DNA from: Aegilops tauschii subsp. strangulata
Lineage: Eukaryota > Streptophyta > Magnoliopsida > Poales > Poaceae
Assembly: GCF_002575655.3 (NCBI RefSeq)
Contig: NC_053039.3
Coordinates: 380,533,633 to 380,597,632, forward strand
Length of the DNA stretch: 64,000 nt
Reading direction: 5' to 3'
A program made the translations under genes and the position numbers. Under the pieces are notes generated by a model. That model saw nothing but the letters and a program-made list of their open reading frames with translations, did not search any database and was not told where the DNA came from. Below, one piece after another: positions 10,285 through 21,970 of the stretch (position 1 is its first letter; the number at the start of each line of letters is the position of its first letter).

Positions 10285-12689
10285 CTAATGGGCAAATAAA
10301 TTTTCGAGTCTCTGGCCACTTGATGTTTCAAAAACAAATTCAGCTTCTGCTGATACTTTCTCATTTAGGCTTAGACGCTTGCGGTGATCAGCACGCCATT
10401 CATTGTTGCGCCAGAGAACGCCAAACCTCATTACCTTGAGCACACTTGCCTCCAGAACAAAGAACCTAGCCAATTTAATCTCAGATGTGCTGCCTCGGTA
10501 GTCGATCAAATCAATTTCTGTAAGATGGAGATCAAGGCATTCGATGAGATTGTTATAGTGCAGCACATTTTCACTTTCGGGTCTTTTTTGATCTGCAGAA
10601 GAAGAGAACATATTAGAGCAGCTGGCTGTATAAGATTGTCGTGTCATCAAGAGGTACCAATATCATTCGCTCATACGATAGGGTTGGCTGGCTAGTGATA
10701 TTTTTTCACTCTCTCTCTCTCTTTCTCTTTCCTCTCATTTACCTAGGAGCACGTGAAGAGCTTGGGCATTTGTTGCCTCCCACTATGTGGCCGATGCCAT
10801 ATTTCTCAAAAGTATGCCACATAATACACATCGATGTCAAATCAAAAGATTTTGGCACTGCTCTCGCGATGTGAGAGAGTTTGCACCGCTGTGCACACAA
10901 ACCCACATGTATAAACAAATCAATCAAACCAACTACACCACCCTCTCACTCTCCCAAACAAGTGTTTTTTTATTGCCTCAGTCCTCTCTTGCTCCCACGC
11001 AAGTGTTTTTTCATTGCGTGAGTTAATTTGGCACCGGAGCAAAGTAGGTGATCCAGATTGGGGCACCAGGTGAGCAATGGAGGGGCATTGATGCCAAATG
11101 CATCACAAGTGAATTTGGCACGTGTTTTGGCCTAGATAGTGGAGGGCCGTTATAGCCCACTTTTGTACTACCTCGTATTTAGTGTAAAATTTTAACCATA
11201 GATTTACCTAACAAAATGCCAATGCATGTCACCAAAAATTATACCATTTGAAATTATGTTCAAATACGAATCCAACGATATAATTTTTAGTGGCATGCAT
11301 TAACATTTTGTCAGTTAAATCTATGGTCAAATTTTGATACTACAAAATAGGAAGAGTAAACCAGGACGAAGGTAGTACTTGCTCTTAGGGTAACCATAGA
11401 GTTACTAGTCTAAGTTACTTTCCACTATGACTAGCCTAGGCTACTATAGTAGTACAACAAAAAAATGATGCAGGTGATCACGTGAGAAAAAATACTAAAA
11501 ACATTTCTTTCGGTGCAGTGCGTAGATGCAATTTTGAACACTACACTTGTCATCGTAATTTGGGAAAATTATGAAAAAATTGAGCTACGTTGTGATTACC
11601 GTTTACTAATAGGAAAGAAGTTTCACCTCGATGAGTAGCTTCTCCGTGCATGGAAAGCTTGTAAGGAATCCAACAACTTGATCCAGATTGGGGCCGATAG
11701 ATTTTATTGCCAAGATCTTCACTATGCTCATAGACTGGGTCAAGCTTGTGGGAATCATTTTCTAGAAGACGGTCGTAAATACATCAAGAAGAAATTTAAA
11801 AATGTGAATTTCAAGAAGACGGAGAAGAAGATGAGTGTTGTACCTGAACGATTACGGATCCAACAAAGAGTTCGGAGAATTTGGCAGACGAGTACACTAA
11901 CACTGTCAATTTCGGCGCGTCAATTACCCTGATTTTTGTTGGACCTTCTAGATCAGATACAAGCAATCTCTCAAGGAAAGGCGCATTCTCAATGACCATA
12001 ACGTGGAACAGCTGGAGTGATCTCTTCCCAATTGATGCCTTGTTGCGGGGCCAGCAAGACACAAAAATCCGTCGGAGATTCGTCGAGGCGATGTGGAGGC
12101 TAATGAACCCGTGGATCTGCTCAAGACGAAGGTACTTGAGCGAAGTATAGCTGCGGAGCAGGTGCTCCATAGCCTGCTTCGAGATGCCAACGTTGAAGAA
12201 GTCGAGCTGCTTGAATTGAGGGGGAAGAAGGGCAGGCGCAACATTAATCTGGGGAAGATAGCAGGAGCTGAAGCTGGCGCGGCGCGGCGTTGGCGTGAGG
12301 CGGAGCGCAGACGGCGGCAGAGAGCGACATCGTCCAGCTTCAAAGCTGAGCTCCTCGAGCTGATCCAGGGCGGGGGATAAGAACCACTTGTCGAACTTGT
12401 CTTGGACCTTGCAGTTGGTACTGAACATGCAGATGTCAAGGCCTCTGGCTGGCCCAGGGTGCGATGAAAGTATCTTGGAGACTGCGGCCATGCGTTTGCA
12501 ATCCCCGTCGCAGAGGCAGCTGTAGACGGTGAGGTTGAGGGGGACGCGGCGCCAGAGGGGGCGCCACCACAGGGAGAGCGGGGCAGTCCGCACGGCAGAT
12601 TTGGTGGGGAGGCTGCTGATGAAGTCCAGACTTGCCGGATGCGGTTTTGGCTCGAGCCGCCTCCGCTTGTTGGCTGCCTCGCCGTCCAT
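10285..12689 (-). CDS. F-box/FBD/LRR-type protein gene, three exons, probably damaged
   Basis: Exon 1 (12689-11844, 282 codons) starts MDGEAANKRRRLEPKPHP. It holds an abbreviated F-box region (DFISSLP then TKSAVRT and LWWRPLWRRVPLNL) followed by LRR-like repeats. It ends at donor CAG|GTACAA. Exon 2 (11761-11627, 45 codons) follows an 82-bp intron with acceptor TTCTAG. Its LAIKSIGPNLDQVVGFL segment is typical of the FBD linker exon, and it ends at GAG|GTGAAA. Exon 3 (10592-10285) follows a TTCTTCTGCAG acceptor and encodes a clear FBD domain (IECLDLHL, YRGSTSEIKLARFFVLEASVLK). Family members are substrate adaptors of SCF ubiquitin ligases. Two oddities appear: about 13 residues are missing in the F-box core, and exons 2 and 3 do not join in phase with these sites, so either a junction is wrong or a 1-nt frameshift exists. 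A MITE sits in intron 2. A TATTAAAT string near 12816-12824 could be the TATA box. Confidence 0.7.
11168..11356. mobile_element. Foldback MITE in intron 2 of the F-box/FBD gene
   Basis: 189 bp that is almost entirely self-complementary: the left half (TTTTAACCATAGATTTACC, then AATGCATGTCACCAAAAATTA) pairs with the right half. It is flanked by TA on both sides (11166-11167, 11357-11358), as expected for a Stowaway/Mariner-type insertion. Confidence 0.7.
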
Positions 12690-13098
12690 CTCAACCGGCG
12701 GCGACGCCGGTGTACACGTGTGCTAGTCTGTGTTGTGTGCTGGCCTGCTGGGCAGTGGTGATTTGTGCGCGAGTGCGTCCTTCACGCAGAAGAAGTGTGT
12801 CCTCAATGCGCCCTCAATTTAATAGCGTGCGGGGTGCTACCCCGAGTGGTTTCAACTTTGTTTACTTCACCGCGTGTCAGATGGGCCTCTAGTTTACTTA
12901 TTTTCACCCACTACCACATGGGCCAGCACACGAAGATAGAGAACACGAGCTGACAAGGCAGCATGTGGACTGGTTGACCGGTCAACTAAACAATATGCGG
13001 AGCTATACGCTGATATGGTGAGCGTATAATTTGTCGGTATAGAGAGTTCGAGTGAGAGAGGAGGCCCGTGAGAGATAGCAGAGAGAGAGAAAGAGCTA
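12690..13098. other. Upstream region of the F-box/FBD gene
   Basis: Probable promoter and 5' UTR on the minus strand side, then intergenic sequence that becomes GA-rich from about 13040. No gene seen. Confidence 0.35.
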
Positions 13099-13340
13099 CT
13101 CCCTCCGTTCGATAATGTAGTGCCAACATTTTTTTAAAGTCAAACTTTTGAAACTTTGACCAAGTTTATAAAGAAATTACTTATATCTACAATACCAAAG
13201 ATAAATGATAGTATGAAGTAATTACATGTTGTGATGAATCTAATGATCGTTCCAGATGTAAATGTTTTTCTCCACATATACCTGGTCAAACTTTTCTGAG
13301 ATTTGACTTTTCAATACATATGCTTATGGACGTGAGAGAG
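13099..13340. mobile_element. MITE-like repeat, copy 1
   Basis: Begins CTCCCTCCGTTCGATAATG and contains GTCAAACTTTTGAAACTTTG and TTGGTCAAAC-like strings typical of Triticeae MITEs. It ends in a decayed complementary terminus (CTTATGGACGTGAGAGAG). A diverged second copy is at 15621-15870. Confidence 0.55.
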
Positions 13341-13349
13341 TCCCTAACT

Positions 13350-13385
13350 AGAGAGAGAGAGAGAGAGAGAGTGTGTGTGTGTGTG
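13350..13385. repeat. (GA)n(GT)n microsatellite
   Basis: About ten GA units followed directly by seven to eight GT units, within a broadly purine-rich stretch (13040-13870). Confidence 0.9.
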
Positions 13386-13888
13386 AAATAGAAAGAGTTA
13401 GTTAAAAAAGTGTGTGTGCGTGTGTGAAAGAGACATGCACAACACACGATAAAAGTAGAGAAAAGGCGTGTGTGTCTTATGCAAACATATCACACATGCA
13501 TCTTCAACAACGGAAGCAAGGTGAGGAGATAGTGTGTGGTTGTTTGCAACCGAGAGAGAAAGACCCCTAGCACGTGGCCAACAGGGGTCTGACAAGCAAG
13601 GGAGAGAGGTCGAGAGAGACGTGCGGAGAAAATGCAGACATGGGGAGGAGAGAGTGTATGTTTGTGATAGAGAGATCCCCTGGAGATCGTGATGGGACTA
13701 TATGGGTGGGAGATCGAGTGACAAGGTGTGTGCGCAATAGAAGATACCCCCAGAGATATCGAGATAGACCTATGGATGGAAGGAGACAATACGTGTGTTC
13801 CTGATGGCTAGTGAGAGATAATCATACTTAGGGGGGGAGTGCGTGCGCCTATGATGGAGTGAGGGATTATGGTACTTAGGGGGGTGCG
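13386..13888. repeat. GA-rich segment, copy 1 of a local duplication
   Basis: Together with the preceding MITE this forms a unit of roughly 650 bp (about 13080-13740). It is repeated with moderate divergence at about 15600-16270: same order of CATCACACATGCATC, GTTTGCAACCGAGAGAG, GATAGAGAGATCCCCT and GGACTATATGGGT strings. Open frames here are artefacts of the GA/GT repeats. Confidence 0.65.
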
Positions 13889-15450
13889 TGATAATCCCCA
13901 AGTGCAGGGAATCATCGTAGCAATTTCCAAAGGGGGTAGTGATAAGTATGGAGTGTCGAACCCACAAGGAGCTAAAGGTAAGATCAATATTCTCTCAAGC
14001 CCTATCTGCCACTCATACGACTCTACGTACACCGAACGTTTGCTTCCAACTAGAAACGAGAAATAAAACTACGTTGTGGGTATGAAGAGGATAACTTTAT
14101 ATGATATCGGAGAGCTAAAATATAAAAGTAGGTGTTGTTATCATAAAGTTAGAATATATTACTAAATATTATAAATAGCGAGTGTGGAATAATGATGGGT
14201 CGGTTTGCGGAATTGTCCTAGGCAATTGTTAACAAGACCGGTAATCACTATTGCAATTTCATATGAGGGAGAGGCATAAGCTAACATACTTTCTATTCTT
14301 GGATCATATGCACTTATGATTGGAACTCTAGCAAGCATCCGCAACTACTAAAGATCATTAAGGTAAAACCCAACCATAGCATTAAAGCATCAAGTCCTCT
14401 TTATTCCCATAAGCCATGTCCCGCTTATCCGTGTTTGTGTTTCAGTCACTCACACAACGCAGGCAGTAAGCAAACCATGGACATATTGCAACACCCTACA
14501 GCGGGAATCCCTCACGCTTGCGCGACACGGAGGGCACCATAGGACAACACCAAAGTAAAACATACAACTCATACCAATCTAGATCATCAATCAACCCAAA
14601 GACAAAGGATATCTACTCAAAACATCATAGGATGGCAACACATTATTGGATCATAATATGCGGCATAAAGCACCATGTTCAAGTAGGGATTACAGCGGGG
14701 TGCAGGAGAGTGGACTGCGTAAAAGAGATGAGGATGGTGATGATGGTGGTGATGTTGATGAAGACGATCACCGTGGCGATGATTCCCCTCCCGATGGCAC
14801 TCCGGTGCCACCGAGAGAGAGGAGGAGAGGTTCTCCCCCTTGTGCTTCCTCCTCCATGGCCTCCCCCCTAGATGGGGAGAGGTTCTCCCTCTGGTCCTTG
14901 GCCTTCATGGCGATGATGGCCCCTCCAGGATCCTCCTCCATGGCCTCTGGTGATGATGGCCCTCCTCCGGCAGGGTGCCAGAGAGGGCCTAGATTGATTT
15001 CTCATGGCTACAGAGGCTTGCGGCGGCGGAACTTCCCATCCAGGTTATTTTCTGTGGGGTTCTGTACTTATAGGAATTTTTGGCGTTGGTTTCACGTCAG
15101 GGGGGTCTCCGAGTCGTCCACGAGGCAGGGGCCCACGCCCAGGGGGGTGGGCGCGCCCCCCACCCTCATGGACAGCCCAGGACTCTTCTGGCCCAACTCT
15201 TTTACTCCAGGGGCTTCTTTTGGTCCATAAAAATTATCAAAAATTGGCACGTCAATTGGACTCCATTTGGTATTCCTTTTCTGTAAAACTCAAAAACAAG
15301 GAAAAAACAGAAACTGACACTAGGCTCTAGGTTAATAGGTTAGTCCCAAAAATCATATAAAATAGCATATAAATGCATATAAAACATCTAAGATGGATAA
15401 TATAATAGCATGAATACTTCATAAATTATAGATACATTGGAGATGTATCA
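13889..15450 (-). mobile_element. Solo LTR, same family as element D
   Basis: On the minus strand it begins TGATACATCTCCAATGTATC and ends TTGGGGATTATCA, 1562 bp. It matches the D LTR at 61141-62680 throughout. Flanks are GTGCG (13884-13888) and ATGCG (15451-15455), a 5-bp duplication with one mismatch. There is no internal domain, so it is a solo LTR, inserted between two copies of the duplicated GA-rich unit. Open frames inside are non-coding. Confidence 0.88.
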
Positions 15451-16340
15451 ATGCGTGTCACATAGAGAGAGAACAAGGGCAGAGAGTGTTGGATGGGTCT
15501 ATATGTAGCGCGAGCGAGACATGTGTATGTGTGAACCAGGGAGATATAAAGTTTGAGAGAGATAGAGGAGCCCCGATAAGGCTGAGTGGTGCGTCAGATA
15601 GCTGAGAGGGGGAAAGAGATATTCCATCCGCTCGATAATGCAGTGCATGTAAATTTTTTTAGAAGTCAAACTTTGGAACCATTGATCAGGTTTACGCAAA
15701 TGTTATTTATATCTACAATACCAAAGATACATCATATGAAACTACATCTCATGATGAATCTAATGGTATATGTTTGTCGTTCTAGATGTAAATGTTTTTC
15801 TTCACGTACATGGTCAAACTTTGTGATGTTTGACTTTTCAATAAATCTATATGCTATGGACCGAAGAGAGTGCCTAAGTCGAGAGAGATCAAGTGCGTGT
15901 GAAGGAGAATGAGTGAGTGTGCAAAAAGAGTATATGTGTGAAGAGAAAGGGACAACAAACGATAAATTAGAGAGAGAGTGTGTGTGTTTTTTTTGTTTCT
16001 TATGCAAACATATCACGCATGCATCTCCGAGATAGAAAAGCGAGGTGAGGAGATACACGAAGATAGCTAGTGCGTGATTGTTTGCAACGGAGAGAGACAC
16101 CCCTATAGCACATGTCCAATAGAGGTCTGGCCAACAAGGAACAAAGGTCGAGAGGGACACATGGAGAACATGGACGCATGGGGAGGGAGAGAGGGTGTGT
16201 TTGTGATAGAGAGATCCCCTCGAGATTGTGAGGGGACTATATGGGTAGGAGATCGAGGGAGGTGTGGCGAATTGAAGATTGTCGGCGAGAGAGAGAGAGA
16301 GCAGGAGTCCGGGAGAGGGGAGGTCGCGTTTTATGCATCA
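15451..16340. repeat. GA-rich segment, copy 2 of a local duplication
   Basis: Second copy of the unit at 13080-13740, including a MITE-like copy at 15621-15870 and the GATAGAGAGATCCCCTCGAGAT / GGACTATATGGGTAGGAGATCGA block near 16205-16255. Confidence 0.6.
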
Positions 16341-16869
16341 AAGACTGATATAAACCATATTTCGATATAAACTTGCATTCAAATATTTAAATTGGAGAAC
16401 ATGTTGTCTGCAATCCATACATGAACGGAGATATGCGTATATCAAACAAGTTCATTAATTTGACTCTCAACATGTTCACGGAGTACTATAATACTGTACA
16501 ACATGCTACTCGATTGAGGTGTTCAATTTTGGATTTAGTTCACTATTTTGACCTGGTGAACGAGCTATTTCATTGAATCGAGATATTTCATTTTGGGTTT
16601 GATTCCCGTTTTTGAGTGGGTCAACTATTTGTCATATAGTAAATCGCTAGCAACGAGCATGTAAAAACACATTACTCCCGAGCATCATCTCTCCATCTAA
16701 AAAAGAAGTGGCAAGCTAATATTTCAAAATTTGATTCGAATCGACTTGGTAAGGTAGACGTGGATGCTTGTTCTCCCAAAATTTGAACGAACCGTTAAAC
16801 ACCCTCTGCTCGGTGGAATTCGCCCGAGCAAATAAATGGGAGACGCAAAATTACCAGCCTATGTGGGAC
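16341..16869. other. Intergenic, no gene seen
   Basis: Unremarkable AT-rich sequence up to the insertion of element A. It ends in GGGAC (16865-16869), one copy of A's target duplication. If A is removed, this joins sequence at 35948 that leads to the possible host gene near 36.4 kb. Confidence 0.4.
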
Positions 16870-18319
16870 TGATACGTCTCCAACGTATCTATAATTTTTG
16901 ATTGTTCCATGCTATATTATATTCTGTTTTGGACATTATTGGGCTTTATTATACACTTTTATATTATTTTTGGGACTAACCTATTAACCGGAGGCCCAGC
17001 CCAGAATTGCTATTTTTTTGCTTATTTCAGAGTTTCGCAGAAAAAGAATATCAAACGGAGTCCAAATGGAATGAAACCTTCGGGAACGTGATTTTCGGAA
17101 CAAACGTGATCCAGAGGACTTGGACCCTACGTCAAGACTTCAACCAGAAGGCCACGAGGTAGGGGCGCGCCTACCCCCCCCCCCCATGCGCGCCCTCCAC
17201 CCTCGTGGGCCCCACGTTGCTCCACCAACGTACTCCTTCCTCCTATATATACCTACGTACCCCCAAACTACCAGATACGGAGCCAAAAACCTAATTCCAC
17301 CGCCGCAACCTTCTATACCCGTGAGATCCCATCTTGGGGCCTGTTCCGGAGCTCCGCCGGAGGGGGCATCGATCACGGAGGGCTTCTACATCAACACCAT
17401 AGCCTCTCCGATGAAGTGTGAGTAGTTTACCTCAGACCTTCGGGTCCATAGTTATTAGCTAGATGGCTTCTTCTCTCTTTTTGGATCTCAATACAATGTT
17501 CTCCCCCTCTCTTGTGGAGATCTATTCGATGTAATCTTCTTTTGCAGTGTGTTTGTTGAGACCGATGAATTGTGGGTTTATGATCAAGTTTATCTATGAA
17601 CAATATTTGAATCTTCTGAATTCTTTTATGTATGATTGGTTATCTTTGCAAGTCTCTTCGAATTATCAGTTTGGTTTGGCCTACTAGATTGATCTTTCTT
17701 GCAATGGGAGAAGTGCTTAGCTTTGAGTTCAATCTTGCGGTGTCCTTTCCCAGTGACAGTAGGGGCAGCAAGGCACGTATTGTATTGTTTCCATCGAGGA
17801 TAACAAGATGGGGTTTATATCATATTGCATGAGTTTATCCCTCTACATCATGTCATCTTGCTTAAAGCGTTACTCTGTTCTTATGAACTTAATACTCTAG
17901 ATGCATGCTGGATAGCGGTCGATGTGTGGAGTAATAGTAGTAGATGCAGGCAGGAGTCGGTCTACTTGTCTCGGACGTGATGCCTATATACATGATCATA
18001 CCTAGATATTCTCATAACTATGCTCAATTATGTCAATTGCTCAACAGTAATTTCTTCGCCCACCGTAAATACTTATGCTCTTGAGAGAAGCCACTAGTGA
18101 AACCTATGGCCCCCGGGTCTATTTTCCATCATATTAATCTCCCGACAACAGGCTATTTCTGGCGCCGTTTTTATTTTACTTTCTTTACTTTGCATCTTTA
18201 TCATAAAAATACCAAAAATATTATCCTATCATATCTATCAGATCTCACTCTCGTAAGTGACCGTGTAGGGATTGACAACCCCTTATCGCGTTGGTTGCGA
18301 GGATTTATTTGTTTGTGTA

Positions 18320-20929
18320 TGTAAAATCCCAAATTTTCAATTTGGAATGTTATACATTAGATCATCATTGCATAGCATATTTTATTGCATTTTGGCAAAA
18401 TCCTCGAAAATCCTAAGCAACTCAAGGACCCTCGGAGAGAGTTGGGAATTTTTCCCGGTTTTCATATTTGATTTTATCCAATAAGTGAAACAAGGATTTT
18501 TGGTTTTAATTATTTTTCTCTCTAAAAAATATTTCGTATTAAAATAAATGAGAGGAGAAAATATGACTTCTCCAAAATAACTGAAATATTGGAGGAAAAA
18601 TATTAAAATCAAATATTTGATTTTATTCGGATTTTATTTGCAATTTTAATTGCATTAGAAAAATTGCACGTTTTCAAAACTGCATTTTTGGGCCAAGAAA
18701 ATGTTCATCTCGTTCTAATTACTTTAATTAGACGGTGAAAATTTGTTTTCGCATTTTTGGATTTTTTATTTATTTTTCTATGATTTTTTTAGGTTCGGCG
18801 AAATTATTTAAAAAAATGCGCGAGCGTCGACTGGGCCGAAGCCCAGCCGCGCGGTCCAGCCCGCCGCCCGAGCCGTCCCCGACCTGGAGACCGCCGCCGC
18901 CCCTTGCCCCTCTCCCAAGGCAGCACCCCCCCCTCATATATACTCCCCACCCCGCCGCCGCCCTCACGTCACCCCGCCCCGTCCCGACGCCGCCGGAGCC
19001 CGAAGCCGCCGGAGCCCCGACGCCTGAAGCCGCCGCGCGAGGAGCCGCCGCCCGGAGCGCCGTACGCCGCCGCCCCTCGCCTCTCGACGACACCCGCGCC
19101 CCGCAGCACCCCGCCGCACTCGATTGGTTTATTTTTTCGGTTTAATTAGTTAGTGAACGTTCACCGATCCGTTCATTTTAACGAACGTGTTCGTCGGTTA
19201 GTCGCAGTTAACGAACGTCCGTTCATTTAACTGTTCGTCAGTTTTCTTTTTCGTCGGATTTTCCGCGATTATTCCAAATCGCGATTTCCGATCTGTTTTT
19301 CGTTTTAGCTTAACTTTTCGCTCGTTTATCGGAATCAGGCGATTCAAGCGCCTAGAGTTTCGTCTCGAAATTCTCTTTTTGTTTAATCTATTCAAACAAG
19401 TTTTTGCTACTGTAAAATTTGACTTAGATCCAGATTAGTAAACAAAGCTTGTTTCTTTCACCGTTTGCCTTTCGTTGCTTCGTTCGATTTGATTCTTTTT
19501 GCAAACCGGAGTTCTTAAGTTGAACTTTCTGGTTAGATCTGTATTTGTGTTTTACCTGTGCATTAGATGAGTGCTTATTGTTTGCTTGTTTGTTTGCGAT
19601 AGAGTACCCGGAGTGCGCCGCTTGCTACTTCGAATCTCTAAGTTTCACGGATCATCAGCAAGGCAAGTAACACTTTGATCATACCTCTTTACTACCCAGT
19701 TTTATTGCATTAGACCAATCCTCAAACATTGCATGGTTAGGATCTAATTAAACTGTGGGAATTGGGAAGTAGTTGAGGTAGTACCTATTACCTGTTTTAT
19801 TATCAAACCCTTGGGAGTTACTTCTACGTTTGCTTATATCGCTATGCTATGCTCGTAGACGTGGATTGGGTTTGAGAGATATTCACGACAGATGTGAGAT
19901 TGTTAATTAATGGTTTACTTAAGGTGGCAACTAAAACTCACATCTGGGTGGACTGAGGCACCTGGGTATTCCAGTGATTGCCTGTTTCTTTTTGGACCGC
20001 CACCCAGGTTCAAAGGGATCATGAGATTATTCATGCTAGAAACTTCCGTGTGCAGCCACAAGCTATTATGGGCTCTAGCATAGTTGATTAAGTTGTGTGA
20101 ACTCTTACAGTGGTAGACTAGCAGATGTAGGTTGGTACGGTCTATCACATCGTAAGGTGCAAACACTTCTGAAAGACTGTGTCTCGGTCATCCGTTTCTC
20201 AAACATCATGTAGTGCGAGAATCAAGCGGAGGCGATCGAGTCTTGTGGGGAAAAGTGCACAAACCTCTGCAGAGTGTATAAACTAATCATGGTTAGCCGT
20301 GTCCCCGGTTATGGACGTTTTGAGTATCTAGTATCTGGATTATCATGTGAATCTCATCATCATGTTACTTTAATTAATTTTGTTGGGTTAATGATGATAC
20401 TTAATTGGGATTGAGATGTTGTCAACCATCTCAATGTTTAACAACCACCATGATAGTTAAATAAAATTTATTCCTTTGTAGTAGGGAAAAATTGGCTTTT
20501 TGCAAAACAATAACCATAGAGCCTTCTACCAGCCAAATATGCATGTAGTGATAGCATCATTTTGTTCATTACTCTCTATGTGTTATTTTGCCAGCATACT
20601 CCGTGTGCTGACCCGTTTTCGGGCTGCAACGTTTCATGTTGCAGACTTTTCAGACGACGAGTAAGGTGCCTTAGGTCGTGGTCTTATACTTAGTGATGCC
20701 GTTGGAGTTGATGGACTCACTTATCTTCCAAGTCTTCCGCTGTTATCGTATTAGATGGCCTTAAGCCATATTTATCATACTTATTTCTCTTTTGAGATAC
20801 TAGTTGTAATAAGTGTGTGATTGCTACTCTGTTATAAATCCTCCATTCGTACTGTGCGTGTCAGCATTACTAATCCAGGGATGACACTGGTGCACAGAAG
20901 CACAGACTGTTTGAGGTCTGGTCGCTACA
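18320..20929 (+). repeat. 5' LTR of element B (2610 bp)
   Basis: It lacks two segments present in the 3' LTR: about 25 bp near 18900 and about 130 bp near 19119 (the 3' LTR segment 27202-27335). The rest aligns collinearly. A GC-rich stretch at 18830-19115 with CTCATATATACTCC (about 18935) is a plausible TATA/promoter region of the LTR. The short open frames in it are not genes. Confidence 0.88.
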
Positions 20930-20933
20930 AAGG

Positions 20934-20945
20934 TGGTATCAGAGC
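20934..20945 (+). other. Primer binding site of B (initiator tRNA-Met type)
   Basis: TGGTATCAGAGC, four bases after the LTR end; this is the standard plant initiator-Met PBS. Confidence 0.85.
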
Positions 20946-21039
20946 ACACGCTGACTGTCGGACACGACCACTAAGTTTAAACCCTAGAACACTACTCTCT
21001 TCTCATTTCTTACTCCTCTCCATTTTCTACTCTTTTAGG

Positions 21040-21771
21040 ATGGCGGACGCAAGGAACAAGTTCATGCAACCAGATGAAGATACACCCTTTGGACGCCACT
21101 TGAAGGAAGTCACTAGATACCTAAACATTGGAATTCCAAGCTTCACCGGAGCCTACAACGCCACACTACCAGAAGAAGAGTGCTGGAAGATTCAAGTTCA
21201 AGTTCCAGGAAGGACGTTTACGCCAATCACTGAGCCTATAGAGTTTTCCTTTGATGCACCAACCTGGAGTTTAGGGAAGAGCATGGCAGCCCACATCTCC
21301 ATGGGACGCATTGGAGAAGTCTACCGCAGGGAGCTTAAGGATACTATTTACCAGATTTGTGGACGCCGAGATGAGCAATGGGAGATGATCAGCACCAAGA
21401 AGGATAGATCAATTGCAGCTTTCATCCAGGAGCAAAACCAACACATTCGTCGCCAGGAGAACCAGATGTGTGCAGACATGATAAATCTGAAGAAGGCATT
21501 GACCAAGATCACAGAGTTGGAGGAAGAACTCAAGGCTACACGCGATGGATATGAGGAGGAGATCGCCACGTTGTTGGAGAAGAATGACGATCTGATAAAG
21601 AAGATCGGAGTATTCATGGGAGACCCAGCACCTGGAGGACAAGACGAAGATTCTACTTGCCCGGATAACTACATCATCATCGACGACACCGACTCGGACC
21701 CCAGTGAAGATGATTTTGTTGATGAAGCTGGAGCAGATATCATGGAGTCTTCGACCGATCAAAATTTCTAG
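21040..21771 (+). CDS. Extra ORF upstream of gag in element B
   Basis: An intact 243-codon frame, ATG at 21040, stop TAG at 21769-21771. It is separate from gag in position and sequence. The N-terminal ~125 residues look globular (PEEECWKIQVQVPGR, GRIGEVYRRELKDTIYQICG). Residues ~135-200 are charged and heptad-like, so a coiled coil is likely. The last ~40 residues are very acidic (DDTDSDPSEDD). No enzyme motif is visible. The ATG follows TTTTCTACTCTTTTAG, which resembles a splice acceptor. Additional ORFs upstream of gag are known in some plant LTR elements, but their role is generally not established. It is the longest undamaged frame in B, unlike the broken gag-pol. Function unknown. Confidence 0.7.
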   Translation: MADARNKFMQPDEDTPFGRHLKEVTRYLNIGIPSFTGAYNATLPEEECWKIQVQVPGRTFTPITEPIEFSFDAPTWSLGKSMAAHISMGRIGEVYRRELKDTIYQICGRRDEQWEMISTKKDRSIAAFIQEQNQHIRRQENQMCADMINLKKALTKITELEEELKATRDGYEEEIATLLEKNDDLIKKIGVFMGDPAPGGQDEDSTCPDNYIIIDDTDSDPSEDDFVDEAGADIMESSTDQNF

Positions 21772-21970
21772 TAGACCCCCATAATCAGTAGCAGTATTCC
21801 CCCATGTATATAGTATAGTCCGAACACGTAGTAACGATAGTTAGATCGATTGTATGCCTTGTTTGAATTGATTGAGTGATATTGATTGTGTTTGTCTCAT
21901 GAGCATATGGGTAGTGTTTTCCCTCTAGACCTCATTCTATTCTATATCTCATCTTTTCTAAACCTATCAG

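Noticed and set aside
14646..15230. 194-codon open frame in the solo LTR
   Set aside because: Lies in a long terminal repeat and is antisense to the LTR; the matching part of the D LTR (61700-62053) opens in different lengths.
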